From Ophiocordyceps camponoti-saundersi (nom. inval.) (lineage: Eukaryota; Ascomycota; Sordariomycetes; Hypocreales; Ophiocordycipitaceae), in assembly GCA_003339415.1 (NCBI GenBank), contig PDHQ01000002.1, forward strand, positions 64,159 through 128,158: 64,000 nt of DNA, given 5' to 3'. Both the position numbers and the translations under genes were made by a program. The notes under the pieces are model-generated. The model did not search any database. It was not told where the DNA came from and saw nothing but the letters and a program-made list of their open reading frames with translations. Below are positions 35,940-50,600 of the stretch, piece after piece (the stretch's first letter is position 1; the number at the start of each line of letters is the position of its first letter).

Positions 35940-36345
35940 TATTACGGCCGTAAAATACGTTAACTAAATAATAGTATTAGTATTATAAATAAAGATTTTA
36001 AGCTAAAGAGAAGGGAAAGAAAAGAGGAAAACTCCCGTAAGCGAAATCTTAGTAAAATATATAAAGGCATATACTAGTAGAGATAGGAGAGGGTAAGAGG
36101 AAATTTTAGTAAAAGGTTAACTTTATTTCTAGGTAATTTCCCCCTAAGGTTTTCCTAAGAATTTTACGATAAGGTTTCTAAGGTTATATAACTATAGTCG
36201 GAAATCCTCGGAAATTACCGTAAAATATTTAAAAGAAATTTATCGGAAATCCTCGGAAATTACTATAAAATATTTAGAGGAAATCTTTATAATTACTAGC
36301 ACGTAACTATTTAGAGGAAATCCTTATAATTACTAGCGTATAATA
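35940..36345 (-). repeat. Gyp2 LTR (3' in coding sense, 406 bp)
   Basis: 324-bp base plus one extra 45-bp module and one extra 37-bp module. Confidence 0.9.
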
Positions 36346-39300
36346 TTACCCCCTAATAAAGGTTTTAATATACTTATTAAAACTAATAATAATAACTATA
36401 TAGTTAGGTGCTTAGGGAAATAGCTATATTATCCTAGTTATTATCTTAATACTTATAATTTATAGCGGTAGCTTTAACTTCGTATTAGAAATTAATAAGC
36501 AGACCGGCGGTATTTAGGAAATAGTCGTAGAATTCCTTAAAAGCTATAAGCGTATAATAGAAATTCCTAGCTAGGTATTATATCTTATCCGAATTATAAT
36601 TATATTAGCAAACTTAATATTCTAACTAATAACGCTATTTAGTAACTTAAGATTAGAGGATTTACTTAACTTTTTATTTTAGTATATTATCGATATTTTC
36701 TAGCTTAGTAAGAGATATCTCTTACCTTAGTAGCGGATTTATAGCGGCTTTTTAAAAATAGTTAGTATAGAATAAGTTTATTATTTAGTAACTATCTAAT
36801 AAGTTAAAAATATAGCTATAGCCTCGTTTTTTAATAACCGTAAAAAGTCTTAATTATTATATATTTAAGCGTATTATAAATATAGTTATAAAAAAGCTCT
36901 TATAGCTAAGGAATACCTTATTACCGATTATAAAATTTACTAGGCGACGCTTCCTATTTACTTATATTTCCTACTTATAGCGAGCTTTTTTAGTAATAGC
37001 TTAAGCTTACTATTATATTTCCTACGCGTAGGCGATAAGTTTATAAGCTATAGTAATTAGGCCTAAGGTAGTTAAAAGATCTAAGGGACTAGCTACTAAA
37101 AGGGGGTTTTATATATCTTTACTAAAAGCGATTATAAGCGGTATTATATTAATCGAAGCGTGCTATAAAGAGTTATACGCGAAGTTTAGCGTAGGAAGGA
37201 AAATACTTTAATTATTCTAATATTTATTTATATAAAACTATAGCTTTTAGTTTAGGTATTAGTTAGTTACTTTTACGCTTCCTTATATTTATAAGTATAA
37301 GGTATTATTATAGCGATACTTAATATTAGTTAACTAATTAATTTTATTAAGAAATCTTAAGATAAATAAGCTAATATTATTAGTAATTTATATATTTAAT
37401 ATATTAAAAAAATAATAAAAGTATTAGAAATAATATCTAATAAGTATTTTTATTATATTATTCTTTTTACTTAATAATATAGTAATAATTTAGCTTAGCT
37501 TATAAATAAAAGTTTAAATATAATTATACTTAAAATAGTTTACTAATATAGCTTTCTTATTATAAGCTATATACTCTTATATAAAAGTTAAAATAAGTAA
37601 AAAATATAATAAGCTTAAGGTTTTATTTTTTAAAGTTTTATTTTTCTAATACTTATAATAATTATAAATATATTAATAAATATTTTATTTTATTTTAAGC
37701 TAATAATAATCTTACTAAAATATTTAAATAATTTTATTTTAGCTATTATAAGCGAAGATAGCTAGCTTATATATATTCTAAATTAAGGTAATATAAAAAA
37801 AAAGCCGCTTCTAACTATTTTATTTAAGAATAATTAAGAGGTTATTATAAAATCTAAGATCCTAGCTTATATTCTCTTTTTAGATTAGTTATACTAATTT
37901 TACTTCTAATAAAATAAAGTTTTCTTTAAGGCGGATTAAGGTAATTATAAAGGTTAAGGTTAAGATTTTAAATCTAAGGCTTTTTAAAGGAATTATTATA
38001 AGCGTTTTTTCCTTTTTCTTATAAGCTTTTATAATTAGAAGCTTAGCTATTTTATATAAAAAGGTATTAATAGCTATATTTAATTAGCTAAATTAATATA
38101 AAAAATAAATATTAAATTAAATAAGAAAATTAAATTATTAAACTTAATAAATAAAAAGTAATTTTTTTATTATAAAATAAACTAAAGCCTTATAGTTTAT
38201 AATTATATTAAACTTTTAATTAAGTAATTTTAAGTAAAAATACTTAAAGCTTTATATAATAGCGAGAAGTTTATAATTTTAAATTAAATATATATATTTA
38301 GCTAAATTTATTATTTTTAAGAAAAAGCTTATTAGCTTTTATACTTAATTATTTTACTATTATTAAAATATATTAGTAATAATATTTTAAAAAGCGTTAG
38401 TTTTAAGCTAAGTTAGGAGTTTAAGATAGAAAAAAGTAAATATTAAGGCTTATATAGCTAATTCCTTTATCTTATTAAAAGCTTTTTTCTATTTTAGTCT
38501 AAGCTTAAAAATAATATCTATTTTTAAAAGATAATTTAAAGGTTTTATAATAATATTAATATAATAATAAAAGATTCGGATAAAATTATATAATTTTATA
38601 AATAAATAAATAGCTTTATAATTTTAAAAATTTTTAAATTTTTAATTTTAGATTATTTATATTTTATAAGGGTTTATACTTATTCCTTAGCTTATATATA
38701 ATATTATATTAAAATAATTAATTTTAATAATATTAAATTTTAATTTTTAGATATCCCCTTATAAGTTCGCTTAGTATAAGCGCTAAATTATTTTTTAGTA
38801 TTTTTCTTAATATTTTTCTTTTTTATTATTTAAGTAAATTAATATATTATTAATATATATATTTATATAATAATTAAGGAGATTATAAAATTAAATATTA
38901 ATAAAGTTCTAAAATTATATAAATCTTACCTTAAAGCTAAATAAAAAAATAAGCTAATAGAATATATTAAACTTTATATAAAAAGCTATAAAGTATTTAA
39001 AATTAAGGTTAAGCTAAAGATAATAAAATATTTAAATAATATTAATTTTCGAGAACTATTTCGCCTCCCGGTAGCTAAACGCGGTATTTTCTAAAAAAGG
39101 AGTAAGTAAGATTTAACTTTTTAAATAATTATTTATCTATTAATAATTAATATAAAAATATTAAGCTATTAAGTATAGTTTCGGGGCGAAGAAAATAAAG
39201 GTAGCGTAAAAGCTAATATTTAGCTTAATAAAACTAATCTTAAGTAAATAATTAATAGTTTTCTTTTCTAAAAGTAAATATTTTACTAGCGTTTTATAAA

Positions 39301-41618
39301 AAAAGGGTTTTATTAAGTTTAGAGGCTTTTTAAGTTTTAAAGTTATATTATAGCTAAGCTAAGGATAAGCTAAAATATAAGCTTCTTTTTTACTAAAAAA
39401 TTTTTTAAGGTATATAAAAGCTAAAGGAATTATATTATATATATAAATAATATATTTAAGTTTTTTATTTTAAAAAAATAAAATTTTCTATCTTATATAT
39501 ATATAGTTAGCTAAGCTTAGCTTTATAATTATAATTAAGTTATTATTATTATTTTCTAATTTTATAAATATTTAAAATATTAATAAAATTATTTTTTCTT
39601 ATTATATATAATAAAAGTTTTATTAAACTTAGCGAATAAGTTATTTTCTTAAAATATCCTTATCTATATTATTAATATTTTAGTTATTTTTAGTTAGGGT
39701 TTAAGCTAGCTTTTTTTCCTTCGCGGGCTATATAAAGTCCCTTTTCTTTTATAAGTATTAGAGGATCTAATATTTACGCTTATCTTAATAAAAAAGGCGG
39801 TTTTAGCGCTTAGTATTTACTTAAATAGCTAGGTTTAGATTTCCGTTAAAAAGGGGCTTTTTAGGTAATAAAATTAAAAATAAATACTTAGTAAAGGTAA
39901 GTAAATTATCTAGCTAAATTAGTTTCTAAGCCGCGTAGTTAAGTAATAACCTTTTCTTTACTATTTAAAATAAGCTAATAAAAAGATTTTAAGTATAGTT
40001 AGTTACTTAATAGATTTCTTACGGAAAATACTATTTATTAATTATTAAAATAATAATTAAATACTTATAAATTAAGCTAGCTTAATAGCTTTAGAAATTA
40101 ATAAGGGGGATAGGATAAATAAAGATAAGCTTAGCGCTTAAGCGCTTTACTACTTATTTCGTAAAATAATAATAAATTAAGAGATAAGCGTCTATTTCGG
40201 TATTATATAAAATAAAAATATAAAAAGCTATATTATTAATTTAAACTTAATTATTAATAGTAAATAATTTTCTTATTTTCCGTTTTATATATAATATTTT
40301 TAAGATTATTAAGAAGCCTTATAATAGTTTTACTTTTTTCTTAAATTAAAGTTATCTAACTAAATAAAGTTAAGTAAAAGCGTCTAAACTTTATAAACTT
40401 TCCCTATTTTCTATTAGTTAAGGTAATCCTTAGCTATATAGCTTTTTTTTTTATAAATAAAATAAGTACTATTTTCCTAATAAACTTTCTTTTTATTTTC
40501 GCTTAGGGGCTAGCTTTTTTAAGTTATAATTATAGTTTTTTTCTATATAGTTAAAGTAGTTTTATTAACTTATTAGGATTTCTAAGTAATTTTATAATAG
40601 GTAAACTTTTTCTTTTTATAAAATATAGTATTTTTTATATACTTATAAAACTCCTTATATATCGTATATAAATTCTTAAGTTTTATAAAAAAGCTTATAT
40701 TAAAGTTAGTAGGTAGATAATTTTAAAATATATACTTAATATAAGCTAAGGGGACTTAAGTTTTAGCTATAAGGTAATTGAATTTTATAAAAAACTCTTA
40801 GATTTCCTATTAGCTATTTAAAAAGTAATTTAGTTTATAAAGCTAATTTATAGCTTTAGTAAACTTATTTAAGTTTTTATAAGCGGACTTTAAATATTAT
40901 ATTATCTTAGCTAATCTAGAAAAAGGGTATTTTTCTAAGTTATATTAAGTTTCTAAAAATTAGCAGGCTTTTCTTTTTAAGGTACGGAATAGAATACTTA
41001 TCTTATTTTACTTATCCTAAAAAATTATTTTATTAGATCTTATCTTATTTTTTAGGTTTATAAGGAAAATACTAAAGTTTTCTTTCTTTCCTAAAAATTT
41101 ACTTATCTCCTTATAGCGAATTTTTATAGAATTAAAATAGGAGGGGTTCGGCTATCTTACTAAGGTAACTAATATAAAAATATCTTAAGCGGCTTTCCCG
41201 GTTAGGATAAACGCTTTTTTACTAATCTTAAACGCTATTAATATTTCTTAATAAGTCTTTTTTATATTCGAATTTTAATTTTTCTAAATTAATTAATTTT
41301 AAAGTTTTATAATCTATATTTATAATTATATTACCTCCGTACGCTATTTTTATAATATAGTTATATTAATAGTATTTTAAAAGGAGGTAGCTATAATTAT
41401 AGTTTAGTTTTTTTCGGAATTTTATTTTACTATAAAGTTAAGCGTTTTTAAGGTAAGTTTTCTTAATTACCTAAAAATTTAGTTAAAGGCTTTAAATATA
41501 TATTTTAAGCTAATTATAGTTTAATTATATATAAAGTCTTTTCCGTCCTTTATAAGGGATATAAAAGTAAAATATATATTTCTTAATCGCTTATTAGTAA
41601 AGAGGGAGCTTAGAATAA
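36346..41618 (-). pseudogene. RIP-degenerate gag-pol region of Gyp2
   Basis: About 5.27 kb collinear with 47677-52949 and inverted relative to 42022-47302. A shared marker is the TAGCTAAACGCGGTA-type stretch near 39070 (also near 44575, inverted, and 50405). No open frame longer than background remains. Confidence 0.85.
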
Positions 41619-41979
41619 TATTATAGCTATAAAATACGTTAACTAAATAATAATATTAGTATTATAAATAAAGATTTTAAGTTAAAAAGAAAGGAAAGAA
41701 AAAAGGAAAACTCCTATAAGCGAAATTTTAATAAAATATATAAAGGCATATGCTAGTAAAGATAAGAGAGGGTAAGGGGAAATCTTAATAAAAGGTTAAC
41801 TTTATTTTTAGGTAATTTCCCCCTAAGGTTTTCTTAAAAATTTTACGATAAGGTTTCTAAAATTACGTAACTATAGTTAGAAATCTTTAGAAATTACCGT
41901 AAAATATTTAGAAGAAATCCTTATAATTACTAGCGCGTAACTATCTAAAGGAAATCCCTATAATTACTAGCGTATAATA
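41619..41979 (-). repeat. Gyp2 LTR (5' in coding sense, 361 bp)
   Basis: 324-bp base plus one extra 37-bp module. It lacks the extra 45-bp module present in its partner. Confidence 0.9.
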
Positions 41980-42021
41980 ACTAATATTATTATTTAATTA
42001 ATATATTTTATAGTTATAATA
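41980..42021 (+). repeat. 5' LTR of Gyp1, last part
   Basis: Begins with the right target-duplication copy ACTAA and completes the LTR that was cut at 35939. It joins smoothly when compared with the intact LTR at 53328-53651. Confidence 0.9.
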
Positions 42022-42429
42022 TTATTTTAAGCTTAAATTCGCTAATAAGTAATTAAAAAACTTATACCTTACTTTTATATTTTTATATAAGATAGAAAAA
42101 AATTTATATATAATTAAAACTTAAATTATAATTAATTTTAAAATATATATTTAAAGCCCTTAATTAAATTTTTAGGTAATTAAGGAGACTTACCTCGGAG
42201 ACGCCTAACCTTATAATAAAATAAAATATTAGCGAAAATTAAATTATAATAATAGCTACCTTTTCTTAAAATATTACTAATATAATTATATTATAAGAGT
42301 AGCGTGCGGAGATAGCGTAATTATAAGTATAAGTTATAAAACTTTAAAGTTAGTTAACTTAAAAAAACTAAAACTTAAACGCGGAAAAAACCTATTAAAA
42401 AATATTAATTACGTTTAGTATAAATAAAA

Positions 42430-43260
42430 AAATATTTATTTTAACCGGAAAGGCTACTTAGGATACTTTTACGCTAATAGCCCTAGTAAAATAGCTAAAC
42501 TCCTCTTATTTTAATTTTACGAAAATTCGCTATAAAGAGGTAAGTAAGTTTTTAGGTAAGAAGGAGGATTTTAATACCTTCCTTATAAACTTAAAAAATA
42601 AAATAAGGTCCGATAAGATAACTTTTTAAGATAAGTAAAACCGGATAAGTATATTATTCCGCGTATTAAAAGGGAAAGCTTATAAATTTTTAGAAACTTA
42701 ATATAACTTAAAAAAACGCTCTTTTTTTAAATTAGCTAAGATAGTTTAGTACTTAAAGTTTACTTACGGAAATCTTAACGAATTTACTAAAGCTATAAAC
42801 TAACTTTATAAACTAAACTTTTTATTAATAAGTAAATAAGAAATTTAGAAATTCCTTACGGAGTTTAACTACCTTATAGCTAAAACTTAAGTTCCCTTAG
42901 CTTAAATTAAGTATATATTTTAAAATTATCTGCCCGCTAATCTTAACCTAAGCTTTTTTATAAAAGCTAAAAATTTATATATAATATATAAGGAATTTTA
43001 TAAATATATAAAAAATATTATATTTTACTAAAAGAAAAAGTTAACTTATTAGGAGTTTTCTTATAAAAGCTAAATAAGTAAAAAAGTTACCTTAAAAAAG
43101 TAAAAGAAAATTATAATTATAATTATAACTTTTTACTAAAAAGGCTAAGCTTTTAGTAAAAGTAAGAAAAAAGTTTATTAAGAAAATAATACTTATTTTA
43201 TTTATAAAAAGAAAAGCTATATAGCTAAGAATTACCCTAACTAATAGAAGATAGGGAGAG
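42430..43260 (+). pseudogene. RIP-degenerate gypsy gag of Gyp1
   Basis: Plus-strand translation gives a gag-like core (KFLGKKEDFNTFL, NKIRSDKITF, VLKGKAY, YGNLNEF). Near 43185-43250 there is a segment with Tyr at each expected Cys/His position of a CCHC zinc knuckle, as C-to-T change of TGT and CAC codons would give. Several in-frame TAA/TAG stops are present. Confidence 0.75.
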
Positions 43261-43399
43261 TTTATAAAATTTAAACGCTTTTACCTAACTTTATTTAGTT
43301 AAATAATTCTAATTTAGGAAAAAAGTAAAACTATTATAAAGCTTCTTAATAATTTTAAAAATATTACGCGTAAGATAGAAAATAAAAAAGTTATTTACT

Positions 43400-46300
43400 A
43401 TTAATAGTTAAGTTTAAATTAATAATATAGCTTTTTATACCTTTACCTTATATAATATTAAAGTAAACGCTTATCTTTTAGTTAGTTATTATTTCGTAAA
43501 GTAAGTAATAAAGCGCCTAAACGCTAAGCTTATCCCTATTTATCTTATCCCCCTTATTAATTTTTAAAGCTATTAAGTTAGCTTAATTTATAAGTACTTA
43601 ATTATTACCTTAATAATTAATAAATAGTATTTTTTATAGGAAATTTACTAAGTAATTAACTACGCTTAAGATTTCTTTATTAGCTTATTTTAAATAGCGG
43701 AGAAAAAGTTATTACTTAATTACATAGCTTAGAAACTAATTTAGCTAAATAATTTACCTACTTTTACTAAATACTTACCCTTAATCTTATTACCTAAGAA
43801 GCTTTTTTTTAATAGAAATTTAAATTTAGCGGTTTAAGCGGATATTAAGCGCTAAAACCGCTTTCTTTATTAAAATAAGCGTAAATATTAGATTTTTTAA
43901 CGCTTATAAAAAAAAAGGATTTTATATAATTTATAAAAGAAAAAAAGCTAGCTTAAATTTTAACTAAAAATAACTAAAATACTAATAATATTAATAAAAA
44001 TATTTTAAAAAAATAACTTATTTATTAAGTTTAATAAAACTTTTATTATATATAATAGGAAAAAATAACCTTATTAATATTTTAGATATTTATAAAATTA
44101 GAAAATAATAATAATAACTTAATTATAATTATAAAGCTAAGCTTAGTTAGCTATATATATATAAGATAGGAAATCTTATTCCCTTATAATAAAAAACCTA
44201 AATATATTATTTATATATATAATATAATTCCTTTAACTTTTATATATTTTAAAAAATTTTTTAGTAAGAAAAAAGCTTATATTTTAGCTTATTTTTAGCT
44301 TAATTATAATATAATTTTAAAACTTAAAAAGCCCCTAAACTTAATAAAACTTTTTTCTTATAAGATATTAGTAAAATATTTACTTTTAGAAAAAAAAATT
44401 ATTAACTATTTATTTAAGATTAGTTTTATTAAGCTAAATATTAGCCCTTACGCTATTTTTATTTTTTTTATCCCGAAGCTATATTTAATAGCTTAATATT
44501 TTTATATTAACTATTAATAAATAAATAACTACTTAAAAAGTTAGATCTCGCTTACTTTTTTTTAAGAAAATACCGCGTTTAGCTACTAGGAGGCGAAATA
44601 GTTCTTAAAAATTAATATTATTTAAGTATTTTACTATTTTTATTTTAACCTTAATTTTAAATACCTTATAGCTTTCCGTATAAAGTTTAGTATATTTTAT
44701 TAGCTTATTTTTCTATTTAGCTTTAAAATAAAATTTATATAATTTTAAAATTTTATTAATACTTAATTTTATAATCTTTTTAATTACTATATAAATATAT
44801 ATATTAATAATATATTAATTTATTTAAATAATAAAAAAAAAGAATATTAAAAAAAATATTAAAAAATAATTTAGCGCTTATATTAAGTAAATTTATAAAA
44901 AAATATCTAAAAATTAAAGTTTAATATTATTAAAATTAATTACCTTAATATAATATTATATATAAGCTAAAAAATAAGCGTAAATTTTTATAAAATATAA
45001 ATAATTTAAAATTAGAAATTTAAAAATTTTTAAAATTATAAAATTATTTATTTATTTATAAGATTATATAATTTTATTTAGATTTTCTATTATTATATTA
45101 ATATTATTACGAAACTTTTAAATTATTTTTTAAAAAAAAATATTATTTTTAAGCTTAAACTAAAATAGAAGGAGGCTTTTAATAAGATAAAGAAACTAGC
45201 TATATAAGCCCTAATATTTACTTTCTTTTATCTTAAACTCCTAACTTAGCTTAAAATTAACGCCTCTTAGAATATTACCGCTAATATATTTTAATAATAG
45301 TAAAATAACTAAATATAAAAGCTAATAAGCTTTTTCTTAAAAATAATAAATTTAGCTAAATATATATATTTAATTTAAAATTATAAATTTCTTATTATTA
45401 TATAAAATTTTAAGTATTTTTACTTAGAATTACTTAATTAGAAATTTAATATAATTATAAATTATAAAGCCTTAATTTATTTTATAATAAAAAGATTACT
45501 TTTTATTTACTAAGTTTAATAATTTAATTTCTTTACTTAGTTTAATATTTATTTTTTATATTAATTTAGCTAATTAAATATAGCTATTAATACCTTTTTA
45601 TATAAAATAGCTAAGCTTCTAACTATAAAAGCTTATAAGAAAAAGGAAAAAACGCTTATAATAATTCCTTTAGAAAGCTTTAGATTTAAAATCTTAATTT
45701 TAATTTTTATAATTACCTTAGTTTACCTTAGAGAAAACTTTACCTTATTAGAAGCGGAGTTAATATAACTAATTTAAAAAGAGAACGTAAGCTAGGATTT
45801 TAGATTCTACGGTAACCTTCTAATTATTCCCGAATAAGATAGTTAGAAAAAGCTTTTCCTTTATATTACCTTAATTTAGAATATATATAAGCTAGCTATC
45901 TTCGCTTATAATAGCTAAAATAAGATTATTTAAATATTTTAATAAGATTATTATTAGCTTAAAATAAAGTAAGATATTTATTAATATATTTATAACTATT
46001 ATAAATATTAAAAAAATAAAACCTTATAAAATAAAACTTTAAGCTTATTATACTTTTTACTTATTTTAACTTTTATATAAAAGTATATAGCTTATAATAA
46101 AAAAGCTATATTAGAAGATTATTTTAAATATAATTATATTTAAACTTTTATCTATAAGCTAAGCTAGATTATTATTATATTATTAGGTAAGAAAAATAAT
46201 ATAATAAAAATACTTATTAAATACTATTTCTAATATTTTTATTATTTTTTTAATATACTAAATATATAAATTATTAATAATATTAGCTTATTTATCTTAA

Positions 46301-47250
46301 GATTTCTTAATAAAATTAATTAGTTAATTAATATTAAATATCGCTATAATAATACTTTATATTTATAAATATAAAGGAGTATAAAAGTAACTAATTAATA
46401 CTTAAACTAAAAGCTATAATTTTATATAAATAAATATTAAGATAATTAAAATACTTTTTTTCCCGCGCTAAACTTCGTATATAATTTCTTATAATATACT
46501 TTAATTAATATAATACTGCTTATAGTTACCTTTAGTAAGGATATATAAAACCCCCTTTTAGTAGCTAGTCCCTTAAATCTTTTAACTATTTTAGGCCTAA
46601 TTACTATAGCTTATAAACTTATCGCTTATACGTAAAAAATATAATAATAAGCTTAAGCTATTACTAAGAAAGTTTACTATAAATAGGAAATATAAATAAA
46701 TAGGAAATATCGCTTAGTAAATTTTATAATCGGCGATAAGGTATTCCTTAGCTATAAGGGCTTTTTTATAACCGTACTTATAATATATTTAAATATATAA
46801 TAGTTAAGACTTTTTATAATTATCGAGGAATAAAGCTATAGCTATATTCTTAACTTATTAGATAGCTATTAGATAACGAACTTATTTTATACTAACTACT
46901 TTCGGAAAGCCGCTATAAATCTACTATTAAAATAAGAGATATCTCCCGCTAAGCTAGAAAATATCGATAATATATTAAAATAAAAAGTTAAGTAAATCTT
47001 CTAATCTTAAGTTACTAAATAGTATTATCGGTTAGAATATTAAGTTCGCTAATATAATTATAATCTAGATAAGATATAATACCTAGCTAGGAATTTCTAT
47101 TATATACTTATAGCTTTTAAGGAATTTTATAATTATTTCCTAAATACTGCTAATTTACTTATTAATTTTTAATATTAAGTTAAAGCCGCTATTATAAATT
47201 ATAAATATTAAAATAATAACTAAGATAATATAGCTATTTCCCTAAATACT
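43400..47250 (+). pseudogene. RIP-degenerate gypsy pol of Gyp1 (PR-RT-RH-IN, chromodomain-like end)
   Basis: Reverse-transcriptase patterns are readable at about 44.1-45.1 kb (SPYA..IFFIPK, a YINNILIYS relic of the YVDD box). RNase H/integrase-like sequence follows to about 46.9 kb. A Tyr/Trp-rich segment with YxARNF near 47.1 kb resembles the WYPAxNF end of a chromodomain. Stops are frequent and of RIP type. Boundaries are approximate. Confidence 0.7.
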
Positions 47251-47307
47251 TAGCTATATAATCGCTATTATTAATTTTAATAAGTATATTAAAATTTTCG
47301 TTAGGGG

Positions 47308-47676
47308 TATTATAGCTATAAAATGCGTTAACTAAATAATAGTATTAGTATTATAAATAAAGATTCTAAGCTAAGGAGAAGGGAAAAAAAAGAGGAAAAC
47401 TCTTATAAGCGAAATCTTAGTAAAATATATAAAGGCACGTGCTAGTAAAGATAGGAAAAGGTAAGGGGAAATCTTAGTAAAAGGTTAACTTTATTTCTAA
47501 GTAATTTCCTTTTAAGGTTTTCCTAAGGATTTTACGATAAGGTTTCTAAGGTTATATAACTATAGTTAGAAATCTTTAGAAATTATTATAAAATATTTAA
47601 AGGAAATCCGTTAGAAATCCTTAGAAATTACCGTAAAATATCTAAAGGAAATCCTTATAATTACTAGCGCGTAATA
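47308..47676 (-). repeat. Gyp3 LTR (3' in coding sense, 369 bp)
   Basis: 324-bp base plus one extra 45-bp module; same length as its partner. Confidence 0.92.
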
Positions 47677-50600
47677 CTACCCCCTAACGAAAGTTTTAAT
47701 ATACTTATTAAAATTAGTAACGGCGGCTACTTAGCTAGGTGCTTAGGAAAATAGCTATATTATTCTAGTCGTTATTCTAATACTTATAATCCGCGGCGGC
47801 GGCTTTAACTTAGTGCTAAAAATTAATAAGCGAACTAGCGGTATCTAGGAAATAGTTATAAAATTCCTTAAGGGCTATAAGCGTATAATAGAAATTCCTA
47901 GCTAAGTATTATATTTCGTCTAAATTATAATTATATTAGCGGACTTAATATTTTAACCGATAATACTATTTAATAACTTAAGACTAAAAGATCTGCTTAA
48001 CTTTCTATTTTAATATACTATTAATATTTTCTAGCTTAGTAGGAAATATCTCTTACCTTAATAGCGGATTTATAATAGCTTTCCGAAAATAGTTAATATA
48101 AAATAAGTTTATTATCTAATAGCTATTTAATAAGTTAAAAATATAGCTATAGCTTTATTCCTTAATAACCGTAAAAGGTCCTAATTATTAAGCGTTTAGG
48201 TATATTATAAGTATAGTTATAAAAAAGCCCTTATAACTAAGGAATACCTTATTACTAACTATAAAGTTTACTAGGCGATACTTCCTATTCGCTTATATTT
48301 CCTACTTATAGCGAGCTTTCTTAATAGTAGCTTAAGCTTACTATTATATTTCCTACGTATAAGCGACGAGTTTATAAGCTATAATAATTAGGCTTAAAGT
48401 AATCGAGGGATCTAGGAAACTAATTACTAAAAGGGGGTTCCGTATATCTTTACTAAAAGCGACTATAAGCGGTATTATATTAATCGAAGCGTGCTATAAG
48501 GAGTTATACGCGAAGTTTAGCGCGAGAAAGAAAGTACTCTAATTATTCTAATATTTATTCGTATAAAACCGTAGCTTTTAGTCTAAGTACTAGTTAGTTA
48601 CCTTTACGCTTCCTTATATTTATAAATATAAGGCACTATTATAGCGATACTTAATACTAGTTAACTAATTAATTTTACTAAGAAATCTTAAGATAAATAG
48701 GCCGGCGTTATCGGTAATCTATACGTTTAATATACCGAAGAGATAATAAAGGTATTAGAAGTAGCGTCCGGTAAGCACCTTTACTATATTATTCTTCTTA
48801 CTTAATAATATAGCGATAATCTAGCTTAGCTTATAGATAAAGGTTTAAACGTAATTATACCTAAAGCGGTCTTTTAGTATAGCCTTCTTATCGTAAGCTA
48901 TATACTCCTATACGGAAGTTAGAATAAGTAAAAAATATAATAAGCTTAAAGTTTTATCTTATAGCGTTTTATTCCTTTAATATTTATAATAGTTATAGAT
49001 AAACTAGCAGATATCTCACTTTATCCTAAGCTAGTAGTAGCTTTATCGGAGTATCTAGGTAGTTTTATTTTATCCCCTATAAGCGAAGATAGCTAGCTTA
49101 TATATATTCCGAATTAAAGCGGTGCGGAGGAAGAAACGCTACTAGCTATCTTACTTAGGGATAATAAGGAGATTATTATAAAATCTAAGGTTTTAGTTTA
49201 TATTCTCCTTTTAGATTAGTTATACTAACTCCGCCCCTAATAGGATAGAGTTTTCTGCTAGGCGGACCGAGGCGATTATAGGAGATAAGGTCGGAGATTT
49301 AAACTTAAAGCTATCCGGGGAAATTATAGCTAAAGTCCTTTCCTCTTTCTTATAAGCTTTTATTATCGGAAGCTTAGCTATTTTCTATAAAAGTATATCC
49401 GCGGCTATATTTAGCTAGCTAGGCCAGTATAAGAAATAGATATCGAACTAAGTAAGGAAATTAAACTATTAGACCTAATAGATAGAAAGTAGCTTTTTCG
49501 TCGTAAAATAAACTAAAGCTTCGTAATCTATAACTATATCGAATTTCTAGCTAAGTAGCTCTAAGTAGAAGTTTTTAAAGCTTTATATAATAATAAGGAG
49601 TTTACGGTCTTAAATTAAGTAAGTATACTTAGCGGGGTTTATTATCTTTAAGAAAAAGCTTATAAGCTTCTATATTTAGTTATCTTACTATTATAAGAGT
49701 ATATTAGCGGTAGTATTTCGAAAAGCGTTAGTTTTAAGCTAAGTTAGGAGTTTAAGATAGAAAAAAGTAAATATTAAGGCTTATATAGCTAGTTCCTTTA
49801 TCTTATTAAAAGCCTCCTTTTATTCCGGTCTAAGCTTAAAAATAATATCCTTTTTTAAGAGATAGTTTAGGGGTTCCGCGGTAATATTAATATAGTAATA
49901 GAAAATCCGAATAAAGTTATATAATTTTACGAATAAATAGATAGCTTTATAATCTTAGAGATTTTTAAATTTTTAATCTTAGATTACTTATACCTTATAA
50001 GGGTTTATACTTATTTCTTAGCTTATATATAATATTATATTAAGGTAGTTAATTTTAGTAATATTAAACTTTAATTTCCGGATATCCCCTTATAAGTTTA
50101 CTTAGTATAAGCGTTAAATTATTTCTTAATACTCTTTTTAATATTCCTTTTCTTCGCTATTTAAGTAAATTAATATATTATTAGCGTATATACTTATATA
50201 GCGGTTAAGGAGATTATAAAGTTAAGCGTTAATAAAGTTTTAAAATTACGTAAATTTTACCTTAAGGCTAAACGGAAGAATAAGCTAATAAAATATACTA
50301 AACCTTATATAGAAAGCTATAAGGTACTTAAAATTAAGGTTAAGACGGAGACGGTAAAATACTTAAATAATATCGATTTTTAAGAATTATTTCGCCTCCT
50401 AGTAGCTAAACGCGGTACCTTCTAAGGAGGGAGCGGGCGAGATCTAACTTTTTAAATAGTTATTTATCTATTAGTAATTAATATAAAAGCGTTAAGCTAT
50501 TAAGTATAGCTTCGGGGCGAAGAGAATAGAGGCGGCGTAAAAGCTAATATTTAGCTTAATAAAACTAATCTTAAGTAAATAGTTAATAATCTCCTTTTTT

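Larger units (their letters stand above)
35940..41979 (-). mobile_element. Ty3/gypsy element Gyp2 inserted in the 5' LTR of Gyp1
   Basis: 6,040 bp with LTRs at 35940-36345 (406 bp) and 41619-41979 (361 bp). Target duplication ACTAA lies at 41980-41984; the left copy at 35935-35939 reads ATTAA, a single C-to-T change. The internal region is a reversed copy of the Gyp1 interior, so its gag-pol reads on the minus strand. The extreme left LTR end keeps an unmutated CGGCCG where other copies have TAGCTA. Confidence 0.92.

Noticed and set aside
35654..36345. DNA transposon with long terminal inverted repeats
   Set aside because: The inverted pair around 35940 is two LTRs of the same family in opposite orientation (Gyp1 5' LTR next to Gyp2 LTR), each with its own target duplication.
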